This document shows positions 10,581 through 39,128 of a stretch of DNA of 64,000 nucleotides, piece after piece; position 1 is the stretch's first letter, and every line of letters starts with the position of its first letter. The notes below the pieces were generated by a model. The model searched no databases, had not been told where the DNA came from, and was given only the letters and a program-made list of their open reading frames with translations. A program made the position numbers and the translations under genes. Origin of the DNA: Haliclona indistincta (lineage: Eukaryota > Porifera > Demospongiae > Haplosclerida > Chalinidae). The stretch is taken from assembly GCA_964017065.1 (NCBI GenBank), contig OZ024783.1, positions 19,009,752-19,073,751 on the forward strand. Reading direction: 5' to 3'.

Positions 10581-13500
10581 AAGTAAAAAAGTTTTAATAA
10601 AAAAAACTAAAAAGTGTAGGGATGACGCTTGCAAAAGTAAAGGAACAAGATGGGACGATGCTTGCAAAAGTAGAGGAACAAGATGGGATATGCTTGCAAA
10701 AGTAAAGGAACAAGATGGGATGATGCTTGCAAAAGTTAAGGAACAAGATGGGATGATGCTTGCAAAAGTAAAGGAACAAGATGGGATGATGCTTGCAAAA
10801 GTAAAAGTCCCAAGTATCCCTACATCAGCGGCTTGCTGCGATGACGTGCAACTGATAAATGTGGAATCCTCTTCCTATACCTTTTACAACTGTCAATTAC
10901 GTAATCGGACTGAGTCCTCCAAACCACAAATACCTCTAGTTATTTACAACTGTCAACTAACTCATCGGACTGCGTCCTCCAAACACAGATACCTCTAGTT
11001 ATTTACAACCGTCAATTACTTCATCGGACTGCGTCCTCCTAAACACAGATACCTTCATCTTGTTATTTACAACCGTCAATTACTTCATCGGACTGCGTCC
11101 TCCTTCAAGACGCTGATGTAGGGATACTTGGGACTTTTACTTTTGCAAGCATCATCCCATCTTGTTCCTTTACTTTTGCAAGCATCATCCCATCTTGTTC
11201 CTTAACTTTTGCAAGCATCATCCCATCTTGTTCCTTTACTTTTGCAAGCATATCCCATCTTGTTCCTCTACTTTTGCAAGCATCATCCCATCTTGTTCCT
11301 TTACTTTTGCAAGCGTCATCCCTACACTTTTTAGTTTTTTTTATTAAAACTTTTTTACTTTACTTGTTTTTGTTACTTTTTTGATCACTATCAGTTTGAA
11401 CTTATTAGCTGTATTCTATGCTATAGCTTTTACTTCATTTTTACAACTCTGTGAGCAGCAGGTACTAGCCTCTAGACAGAGTCAAGAAACATGGAATGTT
11501 ATTATCGGCAATCACAAGAATAATGAAAAGGTTTAAATTAGTTAGAGAGGTTGAGAGCATGAGTTGAAAACATGATATTTCTACTGTGATGGATGAAGAA
11601 GAGACTAACACTAACAACTCAGTGGAACACTATGATGACTCATGGCTAGTCCGTAGACTAGTCCCAGGCTTGCATGTTGATGTTGATATCACGATCACAG
11701 AGGCTTCTAGCTTTTTACAATGATCAATGTCCAGTTGTCAACAGCACAGGGGTCCTATGGGTATAGCTTACGCCGGGTAGTGTAAGAAACTAGTATAGCC
11801 TTGAGATCGGGTAGCATCACCGTCGTCCGGTTCGTACTCCGGTTCGTACCTGCCGTGGGTCATGATGTCAGCATAGACAGATCAGTGTTACCCAGGGTAT
11901 GGTATACTGCTTGTTCATACCTCTAGGCTCTAGCTTGCGCGCTGAATTAAAGCGCCCAGAGCAGCAAAAGCTGATGTGGGCGGAGTCAATGATCAGCAGC
12001 GACAAGAGGGTTAATTAATGGAGTCGCTCTAACTGTCCAAAACGGTCCCAAAAACCATGTTTTTCAAGGATTACTCGCTTCTGGTGGTGTTTGATGCCTA
12101 TCTAAGAACTAAGTGCACTACCCCAGATATATACACATGCGATGGTGCAGGTTTGGTAGTGATTCGTTCACTCAGGACAGCGCTATAGGCTTGTCAGAAG
12201 AAGAAGAAGAAGAAGAAGAAGAAGAAGAAGAAGAAGAAGAAGAAGAAGAAGAAGAAAAGAAGAAGAAGAAGAAGAAGAAGAAGAAGAAGAAGAAGAAGAA
12301 GAAGAAGAAGAAGAAGAAGAAGAAGAAGAAGAAGAAGAAGAAGAAGAAGAAGAAGAAGAAGGAAGAAGAAGAAGAAGAAGAAGAAGAAGAAGAAGAAGAA
12401 GAAGAAGAAGAAGAAGAAGAAGAAGAAGAAGAAGAAGAAGAAGAAGAAGAAGAAGAAGAAGAAGAAGAAGAAGAAGAAGAAGAAGAAGAAGAAGAAGAAG
12501 AGAAGAAGAAGAAGAAGAAGAAGAAGAAGAAGAAGAAGAAGAAGAAGAAGAAGAAGAAGAAGAAGGAAGAAGAAGAAGAAGAAGAAGAAGAAGAAGAAGA
12601 AGAAGAAGAAGAAGAAGAAGAAGAAGAAGAAGAAGAAGAAGAAGAAGAAGAAGAAGAAGAAGAAAGAGAAGAAGAGAGAAGAAGAAGAAGAAGAAGAAGA
12701 AGAAGAAGAAGAAGAAGAAGAAGAAGAAGAAGAAGAAGAAGAAGAAGAAGAAGAAGAAGAAGAAGAAGAAGAAGAAGAAGAAGAAGAAGAAGAAGAAGAA
12801 GAAGAAGAAGAAGAAGAAGAAGAAGAAGAAGAAGAAGAAGAAGAAGAAGAAGAAGAAGAAGAAGAAGAAGAAGAAGAAGAAAAGAAGAAGAAGAAGAAGA
12901 AGAAGAAGAAGAAGAAGAAGAAGAAGAAGAAGAAGAAGAAGAAGAAGAAGAAGAAGAAGAAGAAGAAGAAGAAGAAGAAGAAGAAGAAGAAGAAGAAGAA
13001 GAAGAAGAAGAAGAAGAAGAAGAAGAAGAAGAAGAAGAAGAAGAAGAAGAAGAAGAAGAAGAAGAAGAAGAAGAAGAAGAAGAAGAAGAAGAAGAAGAAG
13101 AAGAAGAAGAAGAAGAAGAAGAAGAAGAAGAAGAAGAAGAAGAAGAAGAAGAAGAAGAAGAAGAAGAAGAAGAAGAAGAAGAAGAAGAAGAAGAAGAAGA
13201 AGAAGAAGAAGAAGAAGAAGAAGAAGAAGAAGAAGAAGAAGAAGAAGAAGAAGAAGAAGAAGAAGAAGAAGAAGAAGAAGAAGAAGAAGAAGAAGAAGAA
13301 GAAGAAGAAGAAGAAGAAGAAGAAGAACAATTCGCGTGGGCGGCGATTTTGTTTTACCACTTTAGAAACGTCTGCCAGCTTTGCCAAAGGTATTTCCATG
13401 CTCAGAACAATCGCCTGATCAATCTTAGATGTCTGGAATTTCGATAAACGCTAAAACAGCGACGATCTGCAACTTGCTCCCTGAGAGTCGCCATCTTGAT

Positions 13501-13699
13501 TTTCGTCGTCAAGCAAGCAATCCCGGCGACTTTCATAGACTTCCTACAAGCGCTTACACTTCAGATTCCCTCAGAGATAGTTAAAATGCAGTAGAAATGT
13601 ATAACAGAAGAGATATGTGCGAAAACTAATTTTCACACATGAGTAGCCGCCATCTTAATTCGATGTCATCCCTACATATCATTGCCTATCGGCAATGAT
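10581..13699 (-). mobile_element. 3.1-kb element, copy 2, inverted relative to 1009-4333
   Basis: The order of blocks is the mirror image of copy 1: foldback with 30-bp repeats (10581-11365), a unique section, a purine microsatellite, a block ending at GACGACG-like sequence, then ATGTAGGGATGAC (inverted) and a near-perfect palindrome (13678-13699). The copies differ mainly in the microsatellite (TTCC against AAG) and lack a shared coding region. Confidence 0.8.
12199..13327. repeat. (AAG)n array, about 1.13 kb
   Basis: Nearly uninterrupted AAG repeat with about seven phase slips. Poly-Glu, poly-Lys or poly-Arg translations are artefacts. Confidence 0.99.
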
Positions 13700-14320
13700 A
13701 ATAATTATTATTTGCACCAGGTTATGTGGTGAGTCCAGATTATTTTTAGTAGATAAGTCTGTATTATGTGAACACCAGTTTCACCACAGATTTCTGTGCT
13801 ATAATGTTAATATTTAACAGCGCTAATGGGTTTGTTGATGGTGAATAGAATCAGTGCAGATATGGTGCAGTTTCTCCAATTATCTCTTGCTGAGCGTATT
13901 CCTTGCCTAGGCGTCATGGGAACAATGTACCGGAAGATGAGATGAGTGACTTTTGTCAGATGAGTGACTTCCTCGGTCTCCTCACTCACTGCAGGCTCTA
14001 CTGCTATCACACACGAGCTCATTAGACGTACCTAAGTTACTGTTTGCTCTGTTGCAGCTACTGCTTTCCGCCGGCGTCTCCGGTAGGCCCTTTGATATTC
14101 TTTTTGTCGCTTCACGTCCGCTTTCACGTTCATCAGGTGACTTTCTGGTAGCGGCCTTGTCGTATAAAGTTGTTGCTTTTCAGGTGTCTCTGAACTCTGT
14201 TGTTGTCGTCCCTGAGTCATCTGCGTCATTGGCAGAATGCCAGGTAATATCAGCTTGTTTGAAACCAAGCGCCAATTATAATGTGCGCACGTGCTAAAGA
14301 GGGCGTTTCCTAGTTCTCGG
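13700..14320. other. Intergenic, nothing convincing seen
   Basis: Unique sequence without recognisable domains or splice-consistent exons. Confidence 0.35.
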
Positions 14321-14452
14321 GAACATTGAAGAGGACAAACGCTACCCCGTGACAGATCATTAGCCAGCCAGCCAGCCAGCCAGATAGATACATTCCCCGC
14401 CGCGTGAGCCATTGTGCCAATCAATGTGGGGCTCGCTCAGGCTCGCCCCAAA
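14321..14452. repeat. Dispersed repeat with CCAG and GATA tract
   Basis: GACAAACGCTACCCCGTGAC also precedes the GATA array at about 9083. The part ATTCCCCGCCGCGTGAGCCA and the following GCTCGCTCAGGCTCGCCCCA recur at 15820-15880. This is a non-coding repeat family with a variable microsatellite in the middle. Confidence 0.75.
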
Positions 14453-14915
14453 TTATCAATGGCGTCTAACACTTAGCTGACAATTGGATCACGATCGAGA
14501 AATCGCGGAATTTATATCGCCGTTTCGCTAAAAACTAAGTTCAAAAGGCACATGCCAGGAGAATTTCACGACTGTTCGTGGGTGTTTTGGTCTCGGCACT
14601 GCTCACGTAAAGGTGCTAGGCGAGTGGAAGAAAGAAAGAAGAAGAAGAAGAAGAAGAAGAAGAAAGAAAGAAGAAAACGAAGATGACGAAACTCGATTTT
14701 CACCGTTTCCAGGTTCGTCACTTTAGTAACAATCTCGAGCAATCTCCTTGCTACTGTAAGATGGGGCAACGCCGGGTAGCAGATTTAAGTGTCTTTGGAC
14801 GTATAAAATTCACCACCAGGCGAAATATCAGCGTTTGAACGCTAATACATTGTATGTAGCCGCCATCTTGTTTTCTCGTTCAACCCTACATAGGGAGACA
14901 CTACCGTGTCTCCCT
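14453..14915 (-). mobile_element. Short element with terminal palindrome, copy 1
   Basis: Inverted relative to the copy at 56198-56630. On the minus strand it starts with a hairpin of AGGGAGACAC paired with GTGTCTCCCT (14892-14915), then ATGTAGGG, then CAAGATGGCGGCTAC. It contains a short AAG/AAAG tract and no coding region. Confidence 0.75.
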
Positions 14916-15690
14916 AACAGATGTATGAGTGTAGTAATTTGCATACTCCTACATTATAGTTACATACCTTCAGAGGAAGTAGAAGTAAGGTTAACTAAAG
15001 AACTGCTGTCGGTATCAACAATAACAGTTGCATTGGTAGTGGCTATCAGAAACATGTGAATTAAGTGCTGCTACAGTTGATGTACGTAGGGCGAGTGCAT
15101 GAGGAAAAGAGAGTAGTTGTAGTGGTGAGTGACACTGTTGCTATCAACAGCATATGAGGTGGCTAGAGTATTGGCAGTTTATTAACATGACAGTTACAAC
15201 ATAATTATAATACGTACCAGTAACAAGAGGAGTAAGTGGGTTCACATGGCATAGTACATGAGAATGAATCAGTAGTCCTGACAGAAGTTGATTTAGAAAG
15301 GGAATTAACATACAACTTGAGTATCATGATCGGCATCTGCATTATGACTAGTTATCACATGCATAATGGTATGGGATAGTAAGACCTGATACTCCAGGAA
15401 AGACTGTTGCTCGAGGTGGTTAATTGACCAAACACTACTTCATAAGGAGTGCTATAAATAGTGGCATGGACCTCGGCATGGACACATGTGTTTAGCTGGT
15501 CTGTACAAAACATTGGATAGTTAGTATGCACACAAAATAGCTTACATTGAATCATAGGGAGATGTGATGTCCACTCATCAGCTTTTTCGTTTTGAAAGTG
15601 TCAGGCAAGCATCTGTTCTTCTACCTTCGCATTTCCCTTTCTTCCAGTCGCTTGGCAAACTGTGCGCTTGCGCTTATGATAGCGGCTGCC
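14916..15690. other. Intergenic, nothing convincing seen
   Basis: AT-rich sequence upstream of the CNG channel gene. No exon or repeat family was recognised. Confidence 0.35.
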
Positions 15691-15699
15691 GCTCAGTAG

Positions 15700-15880
15700 G
15701 TACAATCCATGGATTGATTGCGCAAACCGTGGATAGGCGGCCTATCCACGGTTTGCGCAAGACAATCCATGGATGGTCCCGATCCACGGTTTGCGCAGAA
15801 CAGATAGATTGATAGATACATTCCCCGCCGCGTGGGCCATTGTGCCAATCAATGTGGGGCTCGCTCAGGCTCGCCCCAAT
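15700..15880. repeat. Palindromic GCGCAAACCGTGGAT block plus short GATA tract
   Basis: Contains a near-perfect palindrome at about 15720-15758 (GCGCAAACCGTGGATAGG and its complement). A short GATA tract and the ATTCCCCGCCGCGTG repeat follow. It is an inverted relative of 10143-10310. Confidence 0.75.
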
Positions 15881-16131
15881 AAAGATTGTTATAGCCTATA
15901 ATAGGATTTGGTGCTTGCAGTCTAGTCTGGGTTGATTAGTGCATGCTCTGATTAACGAGCCACGCCCATTAGCTCGTGTTTGTTTATCGTGTAGAGCACT
16001 AGTATCATGATCAGTATACTGGATGATAGTAGACTAGTATCAGTGAATGGAGCGACAACCAGCAGCAGCTGTACTAGTGGATACTGACTCACTGGATAGT
16101 GTTACCATACCGCTACCACACCTTGTAGTAG

Positions 16132-32614
<16,483 letters not shown>

Positions 32615-32663
32615 ACCATTTTATCACTTCTTTGTGATTTTATGTAACAAAATTAATTTGATT

Positions 32664-32696
32664 TAGGCGCTAATTCTTATTAATTCGCACCTAGGG
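32664..32696 (+). promoter_or_regulatory. Shared upstream block of Death-fold genes, copy 1
   Basis: TAGGCGCTAATTCTTATTAA followed by TTCGCACCTAGGG ends 13 bp before the ATG of the CARD-Death-membrane gene. The block recurs before other Death-fold genes (34202, 42179, 48473, 54320, 63373). It is likely a core promoter or 5' leader element; the role is inferred from position. Confidence 0.65.
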
Positions 32697-32709
32697 TGTG
32701 GTCCTTGTA

Positions 32710-33848
32710 ATGGCAGTTAAGTCTCCAGAGCTGAAGATCCTTCGCTCTCAGTTCAGTTACCTAGTGAATAGCATCAGTGTCAGCTCTATACTACCCGAGG
32801 CTAGAGATACGCTCATCACAGTACGTGACTATGAGGATTGTAAAGCTCAGCACACAGGGCAAGCAGAAAAGCTGATGGAGTGTGTTGAGAGGGCGGTTCT
32901 TGCTGATCCTGATAAGTTTGATAAGTTCGTTTTTATTCTCAAAAAAGTCGGTCATACAACAATTGGTGACCAGCTCCATGATATGATTGCTTCATCTCGA
33001 TCTGTGCTACCCGCATCAGCTACTGCTACACAGCTACCTGTCGCCGCTCAATTTGTTACTAGAAACAGTGCAAACCAATTGCTGTCAGTAAAGAGTGATC
33101 ATGATATGTCTAGATACAGAACTCCCAGTATGGACAGTGAATCTGCCATGAACTCATCACACCACGTTTCCTCTGTCCCTCGGCCTAATGTGCAGCAGCT
33201 TGTCATAGCATGCAATGAAGCCAGTAGTAGATGGTATTTACTTGGTTTACATCTTAATATAGAGCCAAGCCAACTAGATCATATTGAAATGGATAATAGG
33301 ACAAGATCGAGAATACTCCTTACAATGTTCGATGCATGGTTAAAGAGGTCTCCCAGTGCGTCTTGGAGTGACCTGATCACAGCTTTGAGGGCTATTGGTG
33401 AGGACAGTGTAGCCAGTGATATTGCAGCAACCTACCTACCATCAAAAGGTAAGCTTTAGCAGCTCTGATTATGATTGACACTATTACATTCCATAATTAT
33501 TTTGCTGCAAATTGTCTAAAATTAATACGAGCATGAGTCTATTATTGATTATGGTCTTACTACGGTTACTTTTTACACAAAATGTTACTTTCAATCTTTA
33601 GTATCTACCTTTATATAGTGGCAGACTCCTTGACACATGACCAGGAACACACCTCAGACAACATTAGAGCTCAGACCAATGTTCCATTGATCAAGGTAAC
33701 TACTACAACAGAAGCAGGCAGTGATAATCACACGGTAGAGAACATGGAACCACAACTCCGTGATCGTATCAGCAAGAATCATCGCTTCTATCTTAGTATT
33801 ATTTTGATATTTATTTGTTTGGCTATTTTTTATATTGCATATTTTTAA
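32710..33848 (+). CDS. CARD-Death domain protein with C-terminal membrane anchor, copy A
   Basis: Exons 32710-33448 and 33619-33848 join in phase 1 (AAAAG|GTAAGC, TATATAG acceptor); 322 aa. Residues about 5-95 form a CARD-like helical domain (SPELKILRSQFSYLV, QAEKLMECVERAV, FILKKVGH). A Ser/Thr-rich linker with TATATQLP follows, then a Death domain (about 160-240) ending SASWSDLITALRAIGEDSVA. The second exon gives a Thr-rich stalk, basic DRISKNHR and a terminal hydrophobic segment YLSIILIFICLAIFYIAYF with no residues after it, as in tail-anchored proteins. The start at 32710 matches the second copy (42230); a GTG-led frame upstream is ignored. The ATG is 96 bp after the CNG stop. Family knowledge: CARD and Death domains nucleate signalling assemblies. 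A MAVS-like membrane adaptor role is inference. An alternative is that the first exon ends at its in-frame stop if unspliced. Confidence 0.85.
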
Positions 33849-34019
33849 TTCTGTCTATACACATGATTTACTTTAACATAATATCTTTATTTCTGGTATA
33901 CGTAAACCATTAAATTCTCCACAACACTAGCAATGACCATTATTTCAGTATTAGTGTTACTATGGTAACATCACATGCAGATCATGTGATGTAGCTAGAT
34001 ACAGTGAACATTGAATGCG

Positions 34020-34175
34020 GAATCCTCTTCCTATACCTTTTAACTGAATGCGTCATCCTCTTTGATTCAAGCTGCTGATGCTGGGATTACATTACTTTTG
34101 CAAGCAAGCATTATTCCATCTTGAATTGTTCCTTTACTTTTGCAAGCGCCATCCCTACACTTTCGTTTTTTTATT
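34020..34175. mobile_element. Remnant of the foldback element
   Basis: Resembles one end of the 30-bp-repeat foldback (GCGGAATCCTCTTCCTATAC, TTGTTCCTTTACTTTTGCAA, CATCCCTACACTTT). It lies just upstream of the next CARD gene promoter. A shorter relative is at 43485-43560. Confidence 0.65.
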
Positions 34176-34201
34176 AATAAAAATTAATTTGCGGTGCAAT
34201 T

Positions 34202-34230
34202 TAGGCGCTAATTTTCTCGAGGGAGGGGCT
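34202..34230 (+). promoter_or_regulatory. Shared upstream block, copy 2
   Basis: TAGGCGCTAATTTTCTCGAG and GGAGGGGCT end 4 bp before the ATG at 34235. The TTAATTCGCAC part is missing, but the GGCGCTAATT and GGGGCT parts are kept. Confidence 0.6.
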
Positions 34231-34234
34231 TAAA

Positions 34235-35388
34235 ATGACCGAGCAAGTCGAGCAGGTTTCTCCAGAGCTCAAGGCTCTCCAATCTCAGTTCAGCTACCTT
34301 GTGAGCTGTATTGGTGTTAGCTCTATACTACCCGAGGCTCGAACAACTAGTCTCATCACAGTACGTGACTATGACGAGTGTAGAGCTGAACGCACAGATA
34401 TTGATAAAGCTGAGAAGTTGATGACGTTCGTAGAGAGATCAGTTCGTGGTAAAGCGGCTAACTTGTATACGTTTCTGTCCATTCTTGAAAAAATCGGTCA
34501 AACAGCAGTTGCTTCGCGTGTCCGTGGAATGGTACCTAAACCGAGTTCACACTCAGGTGCAGCTACTACACAGTCACAGCAGCCGCCCAGCACATCAACT
34601 GGTGAGTAATACATCACTAAGATCCACCATTTGAAGACAGTGTCCATTGTGTGGGTATTCACAGTAGATTAATTAGTCCAAATCACAACGTGCATTGGCA
34701 AAGCGGCTGATCAGGTACGCAATGCAAAACATCAGATCTTGCTGCTAAGATAATGAAGCACCATGGTGCAGATGCCTCGGTGGAATTGCATGCATACTGC
34801 ACACTGGACATGAGGCTTTGATCGTCAACACACAGCAACTACATACAGCTAATCCATCAGCAGATAATGATTATAACAGATTTATAAAGTACAATGGTCA
34901 TACAAGCTGGCAAAAATAACAGAAGCCAATAGTATGCTACCACAGTGTAATAGTTAGCTGGGCGTGCACAAAGCAGCCATGCTTGTAGCAGCTAGCTTTT
35001 TTCGGTTTTGCTGAATGTTATTCGGACCCGCCACGCTATCCTGTAGTCCAGATCAAACCTACAATATACTAGCCAGTTAACCATGGACACATTCGACTTC
35101 GGAGAAGTCCAGATCGCCAGCAACGGTAAACAAAGTAAGCAAATCACGCCATAACTCACGAACAAAGCTTTAATTCAAAAATCTAAGACCATCAAGTTCG
35201 AGCTCTTAACGTGTTATGTCGATATTGCAATTACCACCAGCTGATTCTTCGCCGTCTTTCAGAACTAGAGCGGACAGACAGACACGCACGATTACTGTAT
35301 GCCTCGTGGCTCCGCCCACCGAGGCATAATTATTACCCGTGCGCAGTATGCGCCAGGGTTATGCGTTTGTGTCCGTCTATATGTGTGT

Positions 35389-35440
<52 letters not shown>

Positions 35441-38400
35441 ACAAAAAACACGCTTGTTTACCTCTCACCGCTCGAAATTCGCTACAAAAACGCACTTTGC
35501 TGCCTGTTTACTGAATTTATAGTCCTGCGAAGACCTTTACAGCGTCCTGAGAGACTTGATCGAGCGGCCAATCGATGGTTTCTAATAGCTCTATGGCCTT
35601 CTAAGAGCAATATACGGTATTGTGGGCGTATCGCCCAACCGAAATCTCGTGTACGTACGAGCGAGCGCTCGTGTACGGCAGTACTGATAATGTCGAGGAG
35701 AACGAGAAAGCCATCGTTAAAGGCCCTTGAGGCTGTAGAATCTGAAGAATTCTTCAAGTAAGTAGAGTTCCAGTAGTTTTCTTGGGCCCTTGATAATCAT
35801 TTTTACCGGGAAACTAAACGGCAAGCTCGAAAGAGAAAACATTCTGCTGCTGACAAGCGACAACTTCAATGACACACTAGTTATTACTCCATTTCTGATC
35901 TCAATCTCATCTTCCACCAGAATCACAGCATCCTCAAGAAGCTTATCACCTGACAATAGTTCAAATGCTGAACCTGCTCGAGTAGTGCTCAAATATTTCA
36001 CTCTTTTACTCCTTCACATTCACATTCCTTATGCAATAGCATTCACCAATGACCAGTTTGGCATTTTAATTCATATAATTCATAATTTATCATTCCAATA
36101 CCAGTAAATTGTACTAGTACTGGTTTATAGTCATTTAGAAATCACTAGTATGTACATGTGAAATAGCGACAATATGACCATACAGTAAATATGAACAAAG
36201 TCTCAAATCTGACTTCCTCAAATGCTATTCTACATGCATGAGTCAGCGCACGGGTATGTGTTCAATAGAACTCTAGTTAAGAATGTGTATTTTCTTCCAA
36301 TAAAGGTAGTAGCCAGTATAGGCTCTGAAATCCATCTTTGCATCGAGCTATAATTTGTCCACTTCACAACTACGATCCTGTCCTGTCATTGTTTTATAAA
36401 AGCAGGTCAACTAAGGGTTATGATCAGCCATTTGTGATAATAGGCACTATAAGGCAAACCAACTAAGTCCCGTTTACACGAGACGTTTAATCCGGTTTGG
36501 AAGCTAGCTTACAGTGGAACACACGAAGAGAGTAGAAATATGTGTTTTTGATATTGTGTTTCATATCTCAGGAACCAAGTGTCCTATGATCATGTTGCAG
36601 GTACCATTATGATCCTCTATCCTTACTGAATATAAGGAAATATATGGTTTCTTGTCACGTGACACACACATGAAACAATATGGTGCTCTTTAGAGGCATT
36701 TAGCAGAACACGTTTAGTTGGAGATCTCTGTATGTGCTGGTAGTTAAGAGCTCATAATGGATATGTGAACTGTCCTAATGTATACGTACCTTTGACCAAC
36801 ATATTGGCGCCCAGTCAACGTTACTACAAAAATGCGGTGCGAAGACTGGTTTTTGCGACCAGCCCCAATGTTAGGTTAGAGAACTGACGAATATGCGGGA
36901 GTTAAGATGCAAAACTTGCTTGCTGGATAGCTTACACATTACTGATTACGAAAACACTTACCTTGAGCGCCTTCTTCGCTTCGTCGTGAATAGCGCAGCT
37001 CTTCCGTTCGCGAGTGCTGTTTTCTTGCTGCCATCTTGCTACTTTAATGGATTTTTGTGATGTCACGCATAATAATTGTTGGCTGTGTAAAACGTCATAA
37101 CTATTGAAAACACATTGAATCAGTGTAATATTTATGATGCAACACATGCTCATAACCAACGTGTGACATCACAAAATTCATTAAAGTAGCAAGATGGCAG
37201 CAAGAAAACAGCACTCGCGAACGGAAGAGCTGCGCTATTCACGACAAAGCGAAGAAGGCGCTCAAGGTAAGTGTTTACATCAACATGAATGTGTAAGCTA
37301 TCCAGCAAGCAAGTTTTGCATCTTAACTCCCGCAGGTTCGTGAGTTCTCTAACCTAACATTGGGGCTGGTCGCAAAAACCAGTCTTCGCACCGCACTTTT
37401 GTAGTAACGCTGACTGGGCGCCAATATGTTGGTCAAAGGTACGTATACATTAGGACAGTTCACATATCCATTATGAGCTCTTAACTACCAGCACATACAG
37501 AGATCTCCAACTAAACGTGTTCTGCTACATGCCTCTAAAGAGCACCATATTGTTTCATGTGTGTGTCACGTGACAAGAAACCATATAGTTCATTACATTC
37601 AGTAAGGATAGAGGATCATAATGGTACCTGCAACATGATCATAGGACACTTGGTTCCTGAGATATGAAACAAAATGTCAAAAACACATTTTTCTACTCTC
37701 TTCGTGTGTTCCACTGTAGTTCGAAATGTGCTTCGTGTGGACAGTCCAAACCGGATTAATTAATCCACATCCTGAGGTGGTTTGAAACTAGCTTGAAGCA
37801 CGCTTATCGCACGTGTGGACGGGTCGAGCTAGCTTAGCTCTTCGTTGTCTCGCTTAAACACACATGTGCAGCCAACACAAGCTGCTTGTTAGTGAATACA
37901 AGCTTGGGGTAAGCTATGCTACTTCGTGGTTATAATAGCTGCACACGCCATGGGCTTACTCTAGCTTGTTGTTCGAGCACGTTTCTTCGCACAGATACAA
38001 TAATAGTGATGGCTCAGCTCCTTGTTGCTTGTAAATAGGTAGACAAATACTCGTGGTGCGTGGCTAAGACGGATCAAGTGAAAAGAACGGCACCTCGTTA
38101 ATTTCATGCGCACTTAAGTGGGCGTGCCCCTTGTTAAGTCGATCCATCGTTTGCGCTGTTAGCCACTGGTTTGCGCCGTTAGCCATGGGTTTGCGCTGTT
38201 AGGCGAAGCTTTTTAGGGTTTCGGGTTTAGCATTCAGTTTGCACGCCCACTTAAGTGCGCATAAAATTAACGAGGTGCTGTTCTTTTCACTTGATCCGCT
38301 AAGACAGCTTTACATTGACCATTGAAGCCTATGTGCCTTCTATTGCAGCGCACTGCCCTACGCCATATGCCATATTGTACAAGCTAATCCACTTCTGTTT

Positions 38401-38917
38401 GCACGTTCAATGTGGTTAATCCACGTTTATCGCTAACATGTGGACAAAACCAATGCACATTCCAAGCCAGTTTGATTAAGCTGGCTTCAGTAGGTATAAA
38501 CGGAGCTCTAGAATATATTATTAACTAATAATGAAGGCAGCTCTTGTGAGGGTAGCCAGGCTTGACTAGTGTTAACCAACTTCTAGTTTTGAACATCACA
38601 AGTGAACTATGTACATTCTTCATGCTGCAGTCCTAAAGACAGCACCCGAGATGAATGATCTATTGAACAAGGTGGCAGCTAAAGCAAGGAACAAGTGGAA
38701 GCTGATAGGAATGCAACTCAACATTGACTTCGGCCGCATTAAGACTATCACAAGCCAAGATCCAATCGAATGCTATGCTGAAGTATTTGACACATGGCAG
38801 AAGAAAGGTGCTCCTCCTTACACATGGGCTACTATCATTGATGCACTCAGAGCACCCAGTGTTGAGGAACACAAACTTGCTACTGACCTTGAACAATGGC
38901 TGCTGACAAAACAATAA
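34235..38917 (+). CDS. CARD-Death domain protein, copy A
   Basis: Exon 34235-34601 ends ACTG|GTGAGT in phase 1 and exon 38631-38917 follows a CATGCTGCAG acceptor; 217 aa. The first exon is a CARD-like domain (SPELKALQSQFSYLV, DKAEKLMTFVERSV, FLSILEKIGQ) and a Ser/Gln/Pro linker. The second is a Death domain (WKLIGMQLNIDF, YAEVFDTWQKKG, TWATIIDALRAPSVEEHKLA). No membrane segment. This is a different Death domain subfamily from the membrane-anchored neighbour. The 4-kb intron holds two insertions (34755-35326 and 36466-38507). The unit B copy is the same but broken. The likely role is a soluble Death-fold adaptor; partners unknown. Confidence 0.85.
34755..35326 (+). mobile_element. 572-bp element with hairpin ends and TAAT duplication
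   Basis: Starts GAAGCACCATGGTGC and ends GGCTCCGCCCACCGAGGCA, flanked by TAAT (34751-34754 and 35327-35330). The orthologous intron of unit B (about 45555) lacks it. An inverted relative is at 1753-2424. It contains a conserved short frame MDTFDFGEVQIASN (35083), seen again at 53952 in unit C; its meaning is unclear. Confidence 0.8.
35390..35440. repeat. (GT)n microsatellite
   Basis: About 50 bp of GT repeats within the CARD-Death intron. Confidence 0.95.
36466..38507. mobile_element. 2.04-kb MITE-like element with large internal inverted repeat
   Basis: Ends AGTCCCGTTTACACG and TATAAACGGAGCT are imperfect inverted repeats flanked by CTA (36463-36465 and 38508-38510). Unit B has the uninterrupted CTA at 46280-46282. 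Inside, arms of about 560 bp (roughly 36510-37072 and 37162-37735) are inverted and nearly identical around a ~90-bp centre. No transposase was seen. Confidence 0.85.
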
Positions 38918-39128
38918 GTGTTTCTTTGACATACTTTATCTTTAAATGTACTATGTTTTCTTAAATAATTTTCATTACAGTTGTTACGACCATGTTTGTT
39001 CTCTGCTATAAATGCCGACAGAGTCTGCTGTGAAGCCACGAGCTGTCTTGCCGAATGAGTTAGGGCCTGAGGAAGTGGGCGTGTCCTTGCTGTGTCCTAG
39101 CTCAATCCCTCTCATCTTCTCATTGTAG

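Noticed and set aside
12113..13447. Frames of poly-Glu/Lys/Arg and poly-Phe/Ser/Leu over 400 codons
   Set aside because: Translation of the AAG microsatellite with phase slips.
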